DNA of 64,000 nucleotides from MWBF01 sp040772005 (GCA_040772005.1 JAXGYZ010000011.1:124001-188000), one strand, 5' to 3'. Shown: positions 1 through 9,202, counted from the stretch's first letter. Made by a program: numbers and translations. The notes: generated by a model from the sequence alone, not told the origin.

Positions 1-1190
1 AGCCGGGCCGCGGCTTGTGACATGCCTTGCAGCTCGCCTGGAGCGTCCAGCAACTCGAGGATCGTCGGCGCCAGGCGAGCTGACAAGTCGGAGTCCACGA
101 TCACGATTGCCGCACCGTGATCGGCCAGATATGCGGCATTGGCGTCCTGGTGCTGCCCTGCGTACGGGTAGGGCACCAGGATGCTCGGCAGGCCGCGGGC
201 CGGGAATTCTCCCAGCACGGACGCCCCGGCGCGGGCGACCACGAGGTCGGCAGCGGCCAGGGCCTGCACCATTTCCTCGTGCAGGTAAGGATAGGGGTGG
301 TAGCGGGCGAACAGGCCGGGCAACAGCGTGCCTGCCAGGCCCTGCGTTGCGTGTTCGACCTCCGGCCAGTCCAACTGGCCGCTCACATGCACCACCTGGC
401 AATGTGGCAGCAGCGCCGGCAGCGCGGCTGTCACGGCCCGGTTGATGCTGCGCGCGCCCCGGCTTCCGCCGAACACCAGCAGCACCGGCAAGTCAGGATG
501 GAGGCCCAGGGCCTGCCGCGCCGCGGGTTTCTCCGCCGCCAGCAGCTCGGGCCGGACAGGATAGCCTGTCACCACGGCCTTGCCCGGAAAGTACCGGGCG
601 ACCTCCGGAAACGACACGGCGACCTTCTGCGCGAACCGGCTGGTCAGCGCGATGGCGCGTCCCGGCGTCAGGTCAGGCAGGTAGATGAGCAGCGGCGCGC
701 GACTGGTTGCGGCGGCCCAGGCCACTGGCGCCGCGACATAGCCGCCGGTCATGAAGACCACGTCGGGTCGGAATTCACGGATGATACGGCGGCACTGCTG
801 CGTACCTCGCATCATGCGCGCCAGGTTGGCCGCAGCCGTCCACACGGCCCGGCCGCGCACCTGGCCCGTCGCAATCGCACTGAACGGCAGGCCCGCGCGG
901 CCGGCGAGCGCCTCCTCGACGCCGCCGGCTTCGCCGACATAGCGGAACGCGTGGCCGCTTGTCGTGTTAGCGCCGCGCGGTGCGGGCGCGGGAGGTGCTG
1001 GCTGCGTTGCGGCGCGTGGCGCTGGTTCTGCCGCGTCCTGTGACCGTGCGGCCGGGCTGCTTGCGGCCGGGACTGCTGCGGCGGGAGGAACCCTCCCCGC
1101 GGGCTTTGGTCCGGCTTGCAGCGCGCTCACCACGGCGAGGACGGGGTAGACGTGGCCGCCAGTCCCCCCACCCGATAGCAAAATGCGCAT
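1..1190 (-). CDS. murG: MurG, UDP-GlcNAc:lipid I N-acetylglucosaminyltransferase (partial, C-terminus off window)
   Basis: Peripheral membrane GT-B glycosyltransferase that converts lipid I to lipid II in peptidoglycan synthesis. From ATG at 1190 the reading starts MRILLSGGGTGGHVYP, the family's N-terminal glycine loop. Further on it has MTGGYVAAP, LLVFGGSRGARSIN and, near the window edge, RAGASVLGEFPARGLPSILV followed by GQHQDANAAYL, the UDP-GlcNAc-binding signature. Residues about 26-80 are an Ala/Pro-rich low-complexity insertion, which the family normally lacks, between the first helix and the next strand. The first 224 nt overlap the 3' end of ftsW in another frame. The gene continues beyond base 1. 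Confidence 0.93.
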   Translation of the reverse strand, partial: MRILLSGGGTGGHVYPVLAVVSALQAGPKPAGRVPPAAAVPAASSPAARSQDAAEPAPRAATQPAPPAPAPRGANTTSGHAFRYVGEAGGVEEALAGRAGLPFSAIATGQVRGRAVWTAAANLARMMRGTQQCRRIIREFRPDVVFMTGGYVAAPVAWAAATSRAPLLIYLPDLTPGRAIALTSRFAQKVAVSFPEVARYFPGKAVVTGYPVRPELLAAEKPAARQALGLHPDLPVLLVFGGSRGARSINRAVTAALPALLPHCQVVHVSGQLDWPEVEHATQGLAGTLLPGLFARYHPYPYLHEEMVQALAAADLVVARAGASVLGEFPARGLPSILVPYPYAGQHQDANAAYLADHGAAIVIVDSDLSARLAPTILELLDAPGELQGMSQAAAR

Positions 1191-2328
1191 AAGTGGCCTT
1201 CTTTTCGGTCGCGGCGCGCGAGATGCTGAGCAACAGGCCGGCCGCGGCCATAGACGACAACAGAGATGAGCCGCCATAGCTCATAAAGGGCAGCGGCTGG
1301 CCGGTCGCGGGAATCAGCGTGAGCGATGTGCCGATGTGAATGGCGGCCTGGATGATGATCCAGGCAGTCACGCCGATGGCCGTCAGGCTGCCGAACCGGT
1401 CCGGCGCATTGAGCGCCACGCCGAGCGCCCGGTAGCCGAACGCAGCGTACAGTGCGACGACCAGGAACGTCCCGATGATGGGCAGGTCGGCGCCGATATT
1501 GGCGAACAGGTAGTCGCTCCACAGGCCGGGCACGGATGCCTTGGCTTGCCAGATAGATGGGTCGGCCACGCTGCCGCGGCCTTCGCGCAACATCCAGGTC
1601 AGCCGGAGCAACTGGTCCGGCGCTTCGCTCGGGTTGAACCAGACGTTGTACCAGCCCGTGATACGATCCCAGGCATAGCCCGCCTTGTACATGGCGAACA
1701 GCATGAAGGGCGTGCCCACCAGCAGGAGCAGGAAGAGCTGGCCCGGATGGCCGCCGCCGACGAAGAAGATGGTCAGGCCGATGGCGAGCACAATGATCGT
1801 GACGCTGAAGCTCTTTTCCGCGACGATCAGGCCGGCAACCAGCCCCATGATGATCAGGAACGGCAACATGCCGTCGGTCAGGCTGTCCATCCGCTTGCTA
1901 TGCGCTGCGACCCAGGCTGCCACGTAGATGACGACCGCCAGTTTCGCCAGCTCGCTCGGCTGGAACCGGCCGCCGAAGAGCGTGCGACCGGCGCCGAAGG
2001 TTTCATCTCCGACGAACAGGACGACGATCAGCAGGGCGATGTTGAGCGCCATGAAGGGCAGCGCCATCTGCTGCCAGAAACGATACGGGATGAACGTCAT
2101 GATGGCGCAGACGACTACACCGAGCGCCACCCAGAGCGCCTGGCGGACGAAGTAGTATGTGCCGCCGAACATATAGCTGGCGCTGAGCACCATGACCAAA
2201 CCTAACAGCAGGAAGGTCGCAATGATGGCGATGAGTTGAATGTCGACGGACGAGGTGGCGGCCTGCGCCGTGCTGCCGCGGCGTCGCCGCGTGGTTTCGC
2301 CCGTCCGGCCGGTCAGTTCAGCACTCAT
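967..2328 (-). CDS. ftsW: FtsW, SEDS-family peptidoglycan glycosyltransferase
   Basis: Integral membrane SEDS polymerase that works with the class B PBP FtsI at the division septum. The 453-residue protein has a short cytoplasmic N-terminus, about ten hydrophobic segments, and the late SEDS signature PATGQPLPFMSYGGSSLLSS. Membrane segments end near residue 370. The last roughly 74 residues form an Arg/Ser-rich tail (RPRLPRPRRGERAAS onward) encoded by the same DNA as the Pro/Ala-rich MurG insertion in another frame. The ATG overlaps the murD stop by 4 nt (ATGA), so translational coupling is likely. The tail may be a by-product of the overlap. Confidence 0.93.
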   Translation of the reverse strand: MSAELTGRTGETTRRRRGSTAQAATSSVDIQLIAIIATFLLLGLVMVLSASYMFGGTYYFVRQALWVALGVVVCAIMTFIPYRFWQQMALPFMALNIALLIVVLFVGDETFGAGRTLFGGRFQPSELAKLAVVIYVAAWVAAHSKRMDSLTDGMLPFLIIMGLVAGLIVAEKSFSVTIIVLAIGLTIFFVGGGHPGQLFLLLLVGTPFMLFAMYKAGYAWDRITGWYNVWFNPSEAPDQLLRLTWMLREGRGSVADPSIWQAKASVPGLWSDYLFANIGADLPIIGTFLVVALYAAFGYRALGVALNAPDRFGSLTAIGVTAWIIIQAAIHIGTSLTLIPATGQPLPFMSYGGSSLLSSMAAAGLLLSISRAATEKKATYAHFAIGWGDWRPRLPRPRRGERAASRTKARGEGSSRRSSPGRKQPGRTVTGRGRTSATRRNAASTSRARTARR

Positions 2329-3827
2329 GGCAGAGCCTCCACCAGGGCGCGGAAGTGTTCGCCCCGCGCTGCGAAATCGACATAAGCATCGAAGCTCGTG
2401 CCGCCCGGCGCGAGCAGCACCACATCGCCGGGCCGGGCCACGCGCTGCGCCGCGGCCACCGCGGCCGGCAAGTCAGCCTGGGCCAGGACCGGCACAGGCG
2501 ATGCGCCGCTGGACCGCACATAGTCAGCGAGCGCGGCCTCGATCAGCCCGGCGGCTTCCCCGAATAACACGGCCGCGCGCACGCGCGGCTGGCCGGCAGC
2601 ATCCCGCGCGTGGATTTCCGCCGCGACCGTCTGCCACGGCAAGTGTTTGTCGCGGCCCCCCAGGAGGAGGACAAGCGGCTCGCTGAACGAGTGCAGCGCG
2701 GCGACGGTGCGCTCCGGCGCGGTGGCGATGGAGTCGTTCACCCAGGTGATGCCGTCGCGCTGGCGGACAATCTCCAGCCGGTGGGCGACGCCGCCGAAGG
2801 TCGTCGCAACGGCGGCCATGGCTTCGACGCCCGCACCCGCGGCGCCCGCGAGGCAGCAGGCCGCGAGGATGTTGGCCAGGTTGTGCCGCCCGCGCAGGCG
2901 CACATCGCTGACCCGGCAGACCGTCGCGTCGTCCAGCCCCGGCCTGCGCCAGACGAGACGCTCGGCCGCGCCGGTGCCCGCCAGGAATGCGCCCGCCTCC
3001 AGCTCACCGGTCAGGCTGAAGCCCAGGCGCGCGGCCTGGAGCGGGAAATAGACCTCCGCCTGGCCTTCGCCCGCGGGAATCTCGCAGCGCCCGCTGCGCA
3101 GCCAGGCGCCGGTGTAGGCGTCATCCGCACCCAGGACGCAGGTGTCGCCGCGCTCCTGGAAGCGCAGGATGTTGGCTTTGGCTGCGGCATAGTGCGCCAT
3201 GGACGGGTGGCGGTCCAGGTGATTGGGCGTGATGTTCAGGATTGCGGCCACCGCCGGGCTGCGGTCGAACAGCTCGAGCTGGAAGCTGGACAGCTCCATC
3301 ACGACCTTGTCGCCCGCGCCGATCTCGTCCAGCCGGTCAATCAGCGGCGTGCCGATGTTGCCGCCTACGTGCGTCGTCAGGCCCGCGGCCCGCAGCATCA
3401 GGCCGGTCAGCGTGGTGGTCGTCGTCTTGCCCGCGGAGCCGGTGATGCCGATGACCGGGGCGGGGCAGTGGCGCAGGGTCAGCGCGCCGTCGTTGCTCAA
3501 CGCGATGCCGCGGCGCACGGCCTCCTGCACGACCGGAATGGCTGGTGAGACGCCGCCGCTCAGGCAGAGCAGGTCGGCCCCCGTGAGCAGGTCGAACGGG
3601 TGCTCGCCCAGGACGAAGCGCACGCGACCGCCGGTCGTGGCCGCGAACTGCTCCAGGTCGCGGCAGGTCTCTGCAAGCTGAGCCTCGGTCCGCAGGTCGC
3701 TCAACGTCACGTGCGCATCCCGGCGCAGCAGGAAGCGGGCCAGCGCCGTGCCCTGCCGCGCCATCCCGAGGATGACGACCCGCAGGCCGGTGTAGCCTTG
3801 TCCATTGCTGCGACGACCGATGCTCAA
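2325..3827 (-). CDS. murD: MurD, UDP-MurNAc-L-alanine:D-glutamate ligase
   Basis: Cytoplasmic Mur ligase adding D-Glu to UDP-MurNAc-L-Ala with ATP. The 500-residue protein has an N-terminal Rossmann region (VVILGMARQGTALARFLL), the ATP P-loop GITGSAGKTTTTTLTG near residues 128-143, the Mur ligase motif LNITPNHLDRH, and the C-terminal domain with VLLLGGRDKHLPW. Length is slightly above the usual 440-460. It is followed directly by ftsW with a 4-nt overlap. Upstream, a 27-bp palindrome separates it from the unknown gene at 3894-4367. Confidence 0.95.
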   Translation of the reverse strand: MSIGRRSNGQGYTGLRVVILGMARQGTALARFLLRRDAHVTLSDLRTEAQLAETCRDLEQFAATTGGRVRFVLGEHPFDLLTGADLLCLSGGVSPAIPVVQEAVRRGIALSNDGALTLRHCPAPVIGITGSAGKTTTTTLTGLMLRAAGLTTHVGGNIGTPLIDRLDEIGAGDKVVMELSSFQLELFDRSPAVAAILNITPNHLDRHPSMAHYAAAKANILRFQERGDTCVLGADDAYTGAWLRSGRCEIPAGEGQAEVYFPLQAARLGFSLTGELEAGAFLAGTGAAERLVWRRPGLDDATVCRVSDVRLRGRHNLANILAACCLAGAAGAGVEAMAAVATTFGGVAHRLEIVRQRDGITWVNDSIATAPERTVAALHSFSEPLVLLLGGRDKHLPWQTVAAEIHARDAAGQPRVRAAVLFGEAAGLIEAALADYVRSSGASPVPVLAQADLPAAVAAAQRVARPGDVVLLAPGGTSFDAYVDFAARGEHFRALVEALP

Positions 3828-3846
3828 GAGATTCCCCCTGTTGGTG

Positions 3847-3873
3847 GTAGGGGCGAGGTCACCTCGCCCCTAC
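3847..3873. repeat. 27-bp perfect palindrome upstream of murD
   Basis: Two 13-nt arms (GTAGGGGCGAGGT and its complement) flank a single C between the unknown gene and murD. There is no T-run on either side, so it looks like a dispersed palindromic repeat or a pause/processing hairpin, not a classical terminator. Confidence 0.7.
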
Positions 3874-3893
3874 TCGGCGCCTACTACGAACCT

Positions 3894-4367
3894 TCACCCT
3901 GCGATAAATGGCGTATCCGGCCAGCGGCTCTGAAACTCCCGGCTCATCGATTCGGTCCACCGGGCTGCGTCTGCGGCCGGAAGCAGCCAGTGACGATAGT
4001 GTACGGTAACGGCTGCACCCTGCTCGATCAGCGTGCCGTCCGGCTCGACGGCCAGGGGCAGCGGCTCCAGCTCGACCAGAAGCGCGTGCACGCGCGCCTG
4101 GCCCTTGCCCCATGGACGGCCCATAAGGGTGGCGAAGGCTTTGGCAATCGGCAGGAGCGCCCGATAGACCAGTCGTACTGCGGTGGAATGGTCATCTCGC
4201 TCAAGCGCCGCATCCAGGTCAGCCTGCAAGGGCCGCATGGCCCGCAGGATGAAGCCCGCCAGCGTCAGCGCGCCGGCAGACCCGCGTGGCGCAGCAGGCG
4301 CACGATGCACGGGAGGCAGCACGGCCCGAAACTGGATGGTCCTTTCCCCTGGCAGCGTTCCGTACAC
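3894..4367 (-). CDS. Unrecognised 157-aa protein in the dcw cluster
   Basis: GTG start at 4367 preceded by AAAGGAAAGGATC; an upstream extension of the same frame would run into mraY and is rejected. The 157-residue product has a basic, Pro-containing N-terminus, then a helical stretch (DLDAALERDDHSTAVRLVYR, LLPIAKAFATLMGRPWGKGQ) and a soluble C-terminal half rich in Trp/Arg. No signal peptide or membrane segment is evident and no family is recognised. It sits between mraY and murD on the same strand, so a role linked to wall precursor synthesis is possible but unproven. The helical, R-rich core faintly resembles HEPN/nucleotidyltransferase-binding folds, not enough to assign. Confidence 0.6.
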   Translation of the reverse strand: MYGTLPGERTIQFRAVLPPVHRAPAAPRGSAGALTLAGFILRAMRPLQADLDAALERDDHSTAVRLVYRALLPIAKAFATLMGRPWGKGQARVHALLVELEPLPLAVEPDGTLIEQGAAVTVHYRHWLLPAADAARWTESMSREFQSRWPDTPFIAG

Positions 4368-4468
4368 GATCCTTTCCTTTCGCCCTGCGTTCTCGTTCGT
4401 CGCAAAGAATGACTTGTAGCATCGGGCCCTGTGCCCGCCAGAACGCCCACAAGGGGCTATGCTACTGA

Positions 4469-5539
4469 CTACAGCAGCGCGAGCGCAATGCCCGTCATGC
4501 CTGCCAGAATCGAAATCAGGAAGAAACGCCAGACAATGTGCGTCTCCGACCAGCCCAGCAGCTCGAAATGGTGATGGAGCGGGGCCATCTTGAAGATGCG
4601 CTTGCCCACGCCTGTGCGTTTCTTGGTCCACTTGAAGTAGCTGACCTGCAGGACATCCGACGCGGCGGTCGCGACAAATACGATCCCGACGATGGGCAGG
4701 AGCAGCCATTGGCCGGTCATCAGCGCGACGACGGCCAGCGTCGCGCCGAGCGCCAGCGCGCCCGTGTCGCCCATGAACAGCTGTGCCGGGTGCGAGTTGT
4801 ACCAGAGAAACGCGAACAGCGCGCCGACCATCGTGAAGCAGAACGAGCTGAGCGGGTACTGCCCCTGCAGGTTGGCGATGATGCCGTACGCGGCAAAGGC
4901 CACGGCGACCGTCGAGCCGGCCAGCCCGTCCAGGCCGTCCGTCAGGTTAACTGCGTTCGTCATGGCGACGATGACGAACGTTGCGATCGGGATGTAGATC
5001 AATCCCAGGTCGAACCGCTGGGCAATGCCAGGGAGAGCCACGCTGTGAATGTCCAGAAAGAAGTAGATGCCCAGGCTCGCGACCAGCGCCAGAATCGTCT
5101 GGTAGGAGGCCTTCACCCGCGCGATGAACCCCTGCGCGTCGTCGCGGCGACCGGTGATGCCCTTCCAGTCGTCGCGCGCACCGAGCACTGCGAACGACAG
5201 CAGGGTCAGCAGCGGCAGGAGCATCGACTTGCCGATGAGCGGGCTGCCCTCCGCAAAGTTGAAGATGCGCAGGATGGCCTTGCCCCACTCGACGCCGCTT
5301 AGAAAGTTTGCCAGGTTCAGCACGACCGTAATCAGGAACACGGGGACCAGGAACAGCACCCCGCCCATCGTGGGCGTGCCCATCTTGGTCTGGTGGCTGT
5401 TGGGCCCTTCGATGCGGATACGCTTGCCCACGCCCTTCCGTCGCAGCAGGTTAATCAAAGGCTGACCCCAGATCACCGACAGCAGGAACGAGACGGTAGC
5501 CAGGGCAAGTGCGAACGGCATCGGTGCTTGTTCGATCAT
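4469..5539 (-). CDS. mraY: MraY, phospho-MurNAc-pentapeptide transferase
   Basis: Membrane enzyme transferring phospho-MurNAc-pentapeptide to undecaprenyl phosphate to form lipid I. The 356-residue polytopic protein has all main motifs: TKMGTPTMGG near the N-terminus, NAVNLTDGLDGLA (catalytic Asp cluster), GDTGALALG and MAPLHHHFELLGWSE near the C-terminus. The start ATG overlaps the murF stop by 4 nt, implying coupled translation. Confidence 0.97.
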   Translation of the reverse strand: MIEQAPMPFALALATVSFLLSVIWGQPLINLLRRKGVGKRIRIEGPNSHQTKMGTPTMGGVLFLVPVFLITVVLNLANFLSGVEWGKAILRIFNFAEGSPLIGKSMLLPLLTLLSFAVLGARDDWKGITGRRDDAQGFIARVKASYQTILALVASLGIYFFLDIHSVALPGIAQRFDLGLIYIPIATFVIVAMTNAVNLTDGLDGLAGSTVAVAFAAYGIIANLQGQYPLSSFCFTMVGALFAFLWYNSHPAQLFMGDTGALALGATLAVVALMTGQWLLLPIVGIVFVATAASDVLQVSYFKWTKKRTGVGKRIFKMAPLHHHFELLGWSETHIVWRFFLISILAGMTGIALALL

Positions 5540-6996
5540 GCGGATTCCGCTCCTGAGATGCGGGGTCGCGCCAGTGCGTCGACGATCTTCTCCATGCCGC
5601 CGGCGCGTGAGCCCTTGACCAGAATCACATCACCTTCCCGGATGAGGCCCTGGAGGACGGCGATGGCGTCCTGGTTGTTCTCGACCGGATGCACATCCGC
5701 AGGGCGCATCCCGATAGCCAGCGCCTCTTCCGCGATCAGCCGGGCGCGCGGGCCGACTGTCACGAGCTTGCTGACGACCTGGGCTGCACGGCCACCGACC
5801 CGCCGGTGACCGGCCTCCTCGTACGCGCCCAGCTCATACATATCGCCCAACACGGCAATCGCCCGGTGGGATGTGTTGGCGATCTCTTCGAGCAGGTTCA
5901 GTGCGGCCAGCATCGAGTCCGGGCTGGCATTGTACGTATCATCGATGAGCGTGGTGTCGCGCAGCCCGCGCGCCACGACCAGCCGCAATTGCCCGCGCAC
6001 ATCTTGCAGGCCCTCGACGATTTCGGTCCAGCTCAGCCCATCGGCCAGTCCGACCGCTGCGGCTCGCAATGCGGTGTGGACGCTGTGGCGGCCCAGCATG
6101 GGCAGTTTGACGTGCAGCACCTCATCCCCGTAGTGGAATCGGAAGCGCAGCCCGTCCAGGCCCTGGCTGCTGATTTCGTCGGCCCACAGGTGGCTCTCCG
6201 GGTTCAGCCCGTAGGTGAAGACGCGCGCCCGTGTCAGGCCGGACATCGCCAGCACGAGCGGGTCATCCGCGTTCAGGATGGCGACCCCGCCTTCATCGCC
6301 CGGGGGGAGGGCCTGCGGCAGCTCGGACTTGGCCGCCGCAATGCGTTCGATGCTGCCCAGGCGCTCGGCGTGCGTCGGCCCGACGTTCGTCACTACGCCG
6401 ATGCGCGGCTGCGCCAGCGTACACAGGCGGGCGATTTCGCCCAGCGTGTACATGCCCATCTCGAGGACCACGCGCTGGTGCTCCGGCCCAAGCTGGAGCA
6501 GGGTGAGCGGCAGGCCGATTTCATTGTTAAGGTTGCCCTGGCTGCGGAGCGTCACATACCGCTGCGCGAGCACGTTGGCGACGATCTCTTTCGTGGTGGT
6601 CTTGCCGACGCTGCCGGTGATGGCGACCGCATCGGCGGGCATCTGCACGCGCCAGGCATGTGCGGCGGCCTGGAGCCCCGCGAGGCTGTCCGGCACGATG
6701 AACACCCACGGACCGGCCTCCCCGCTGACCGTGCCGTCGGGCGTGACGAAGCGCGCCTGGGGATACAGCTCGCGCGCGTGTGGCTCGGCCAGGGCAGCCA
6801 GCGCCCCGCGCGTGAAGGCATCGCCCAGATAGAGGTGGCCGTCCGTATGTTCTCCCCGCAGCGCGATGAACAGGCTGCCCGGCTCTGCTGCGCGTGAGTC
6901 AATCACGACGCTGCTGAAGGGCTGCGCTGCTTCCGGCTCCAGGGCGGCGGGCTCGGTGCCTGTGAGTGCCCGCCAGAATTGGTCCAGTGAAATCAT
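5536..6996 (-). CDS. murF: MurF, UDP-MurNAc-tripeptide:D-Ala-D-Ala ligase
   Basis: Adds D-Ala-D-Ala to the nucleotide-linked tripeptide in the cytoplasm. The 486-residue protein has an N-terminal substrate domain (FIALRGEHTDGH), the P-loop AITGSVGKTTTKEIVANVL near residues 125-143, TNVGPTHAERLGS, and DDTYNASPDSMLAAL, typical of MurF. It lies directly after ftsI; the usual intervening murE is missing. Confidence 0.95.
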   Translation of the reverse strand: MISLDQFWRALTGTEPAALEPEAAQPFSSVVIDSRAAEPGSLFIALRGEHTDGHLYLGDAFTRGALAALAEPHARELYPQARFVTPDGTVSGEAGPWVFIVPDSLAGLQAAAHAWRVQMPADAVAITGSVGKTTTKEIVANVLAQRYVTLRSQGNLNNEIGLPLTLLQLGPEHQRVVLEMGMYTLGEIARLCTLAQPRIGVVTNVGPTHAERLGSIERIAAAKSELPQALPPGDEGGVAILNADDPLVLAMSGLTRARVFTYGLNPESHLWADEISSQGLDGLRFRFHYGDEVLHVKLPMLGRHSVHTALRAAAVGLADGLSWTEIVEGLQDVRGQLRLVVARGLRDTTLIDDTYNASPDSMLAALNLLEEIANTSHRAIAVLGDMYELGAYEEAGHRRVGGRAAQVVSKLVTVGPRARLIAEEALAIGMRPADVHPVENNQDAIAVLQGLIREGDVILVKGSRAGGMEKIVDALARPRISGAESA

Positions 6997-7012
6997 CGTG
7001 TTTCCTTGCCCG

Positions 7013-8800
7013 TCACGGCATCCGGTCGTCGGGCTGGAGCTTCAGGACGTTGATCGCATCCTGCGCCACCTGGCCGAACACCGGCAGGGCCACCTGCTCG
7101 GCCCAGCGCGAGGTCTTCGGCTCTGAGAGTTTGATGAGCACCACGAGCTGCGGGTCTGCCGCGGGGAAGAAACCCACGAAGCTCGTGATGGTCAGTTCAT
7201 CGTTGTAGCCGCCCTCTTCGGGAATCTGGGCGGTGCCGGTCTTGCCGGCCACCCGGAAGCCCGGCACCAGGTTCGGGCCGGCCGCATAGCTCTCGACGGT
7301 GAAGACCATCATCTCGGTCAACTTGCGGGCGGTCTCCGGCTTGATGGCCCGGCCAAGCGTGCGCGGCGGGACGTTGTAGACTCTGCCGTTGTGCACGAGA
7401 CTCTGGACGAGTTGCGGCTGCATGACGGTTCCGCCGTTTGCAATTGCGGCGATGGCGTTGGTCATCTGCAGCGGGGTCGCGCTCAGGCCCTGGCCGAACG
7501 AGTTGGCGGCCTGGTCGAACCGGCTCCAGAATTTAGTGCCCACCCACTTGACGATGCCGGGGTTCTCCGGCCCGGCGTCGATTTCGGTGTACTGCCCGAA
7601 ACGAAACTGGCGCAGGTAGCGGTAGAAGGTCTCCGAGCCCATCCGCAGGCAGATGTTGGCGGTGACAACGTTGATGGAGCTGGCCAACGCCTGGCGCGCA
7701 GTGACGATGCCGTAGGACTTCTTCTCCGCGTTCTCGATTTTCTCGTTGTCGAGGATCAGGGTGCCGGTGTCCTCGAACAGCTCCTCGGACGACAGTTTAT
7801 CCGCATCCAGGCCGGCGGCGAAGGTGATCGGCTTGAAGACCGAGCCGGGCTCATAGGCCTGGCTGATGGCCGCGTTCGCCCATTCGCCGTTGGTGAATTC
7901 CGCGTAGCGATTCGGGTCGTAGGTCGGCCAGCTCGCCATCGCCAGGATCGCGCCGGTGTGCGGCTGCATGACGATGATGACGCCATCTTTCGCCTTATAC
8001 TTGACCAGGGCCTCGGTCAGCCGCTTCTCGACCATATACTGCAGCGCGGCGTCCACGTGCAGGACGAGGTCGCGGCCGCCCGGCGAGGGCAGATAGGTGC
8101 TCCACTGCTCGGGGAGCGGCTGGGCCGCGCCCGGCAGGCGCGCCGCGGGCCAGGCGTTGCTCGTGCGCAGCCAGTCATTGTAATAGGCTTCGATGCCGGC
8201 GCGGCCCTCCTGGTCGCGATCCACGAACCCCAGCACATGCGCGGCCAGCGCACCGTGGAGGTAGACGCGCTGGCGTTTGCCGTCGCACCAGATCCATTCG
8301 GGCAGGCCTTTGTCAAGGTCGGCCGTGTTGCACTGCTCCACACTGACGTTTTTGGCGATGACCGCGATGCTGCCCTTCGCTTGCACTGCGTTGGTGACCG
8401 ACTCGGGGGGCACGCCCAGAATGGCCGCGTAGCGGGGCAGGTTGGCCGGGTCGGTCTTCATGCTGCGGAAGCGGTCCGGGTCGGCGTAGATTTCCCAGGC
8501 GAAGTCGTCCATCGCCAGGAGCAGGCCATTCCTGTCGATGATGCGCCCGCGCGAATCGTCGCGCGTCTCCACTTCTTTGCGCTCAGAGCCCATGGCCATG
8601 CCGACGACCTGGGAGAGAATCAGTTGGGTGATGACGACGAGGCCGAACAGGGCGAACAGCAGGACGAGAAAGCGCAGCCGCACCGTCAGCATGCGCTTGT
8701 CGTCGGCGGTCGGGCGCGCGGCACTCTGGCGGGCAGGGTCCGCGCTATCGGGCGGAGCCTCCTCGTCATCAAACCGTTGCCAGGTCTGGCGCCTTGCCAT
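7013..8800 (-). CDS. ftsI: FtsI/Pbp2-type class B penicillin-binding protein
   Basis: Septal transpeptidase cross-linking peptidoglycan outside the cytoplasmic membrane. 595 residues: a cytoplasmic N-terminus, one membrane segment near residues 38-62 (RLRFLVLLFALFGLVVITQL), a dimerisation domain, and the transpeptidase domain with S-x-x-K (GSVFKP, about residue 318), S-x-N (SSINVV, about 375) and KTGTAQ (about 520). There are no C-terminal PASTA domains. It lies 12 nt after the FtsL-like gene, as expected for the FtsL-FtsI-FtsW division complex. Confidence 0.94.
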   Translation of the reverse strand: MARRQTWQRFDDEEAPPDSADPARQSAARPTADDKRMLTVRLRFLVLLFALFGLVVITQLILSQVVGMAMGSERKEVETRDDSRGRIIDRNGLLLAMDDFAWEIYADPDRFRSMKTDPANLPRYAAILGVPPESVTNAVQAKGSIAVIAKNVSVEQCNTADLDKGLPEWIWCDGKRQRVYLHGALAAHVLGFVDRDQEGRAGIEAYYNDWLRTSNAWPAARLPGAAQPLPEQWSTYLPSPGGRDLVLHVDAALQYMVEKRLTEALVKYKAKDGVIIVMQPHTGAILAMASWPTYDPNRYAEFTNGEWANAAISQAYEPGSVFKPITFAAGLDADKLSSEELFEDTGTLILDNEKIENAEKKSYGIVTARQALASSINVVTANICLRMGSETFYRYLRQFRFGQYTEIDAGPENPGIVKWVGTKFWSRFDQAANSFGQGLSATPLQMTNAIAAIANGGTVMQPQLVQSLVHNGRVYNVPPRTLGRAIKPETARKLTEMMVFTVESYAAGPNLVPGFRVAGKTGTAQIPEEGGYNDELTITSFVGFFPAADPQLVVLIKLSEPKTSRWAEQVALPVFGQVAQDAINVLKLQPDDRMP

Positions 8801-8812
8801 GAGCGGGCGCTC

Positions 8813-9193
8813 CTAGTGGGCCGGCGCGCTGGCTGTCAGCGCTGCGCCGGAGGCGGTTTGCGGTGCCACGCGGATGACCACGGTGGGCACGACATAGCCG
8901 GCTGCCTCAGCCTGTTCCTCGATGTAGCTGGGGGTGTTCCAGCGCGCCCATTGGCGCGTCAACTCGATATTGCTCTGTTCGAGGACCTCAGCCTGCACGC
9001 CCAGGTTGACGATATCGCGGTGCAGGTCAGAGAGGCGGCTCATCTGGAAGAAGTAGAGACAGCCGACAGCACAGAGGACGGCGATGATTAAGATGTAGCG
9101 CAACAAAGCGGAGCTTGCGCCGGTCAGCAGGCCGCGTCGCCAGCCGGCCAGCCGTCCTGGGGCGGGGGGTGGGGTGGTAATACGCTGCAACAT
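8813..9193 (-). CDS. ftsL: FtsL/DivIC-like bitopic cell-division protein
   Basis: 126-residue protein with a Pro-rich cytoplasmic head, one membrane segment about residues 31-52 (LLRYILIIAVLCAVGCLYFF), then a short extracytoplasmic coiled coil (SRLSDLHRDIVNLGVQAEVL) ending in PSYIEEQAEAAGYV, the usual end of FtsL/DivIC proteins. Sequence is poorly conserved in this family, so the call rests mainly on topology and on the position between rsmH and ftsI. SD GAGGAGAGC precedes the ATG. Confidence 0.82.
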   Translation of the reverse strand: MLQRITTPPPAPGRLAGWRRGLLTGASSALLRYILIIAVLCAVGCLYFFQMSRLSDLHRDIVNLGVQAEVLEQSNIELTRQWARWNTPSYIEEQAEAAGYVVPTVVIRVAPQTASGAALTASAPAH

Positions 9194-9202
9194 AAGCTCT
9201 CC

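Noticed and set aside
3894..4367. HEPN-domain assignment for the unknown dcw protein.
   Set aside because: The helical core and a loose R-to-H spacing are suggestive, but the RxxxxH signature is not convincingly present.
4368..4709. Longer N-terminal version of the 3894-4367 gene, reaching into mraY.
   Set aside because: It would overlap mraY by over 200 nt in another frame and lacks an SD, whereas the GTG at 4367 has a good one.
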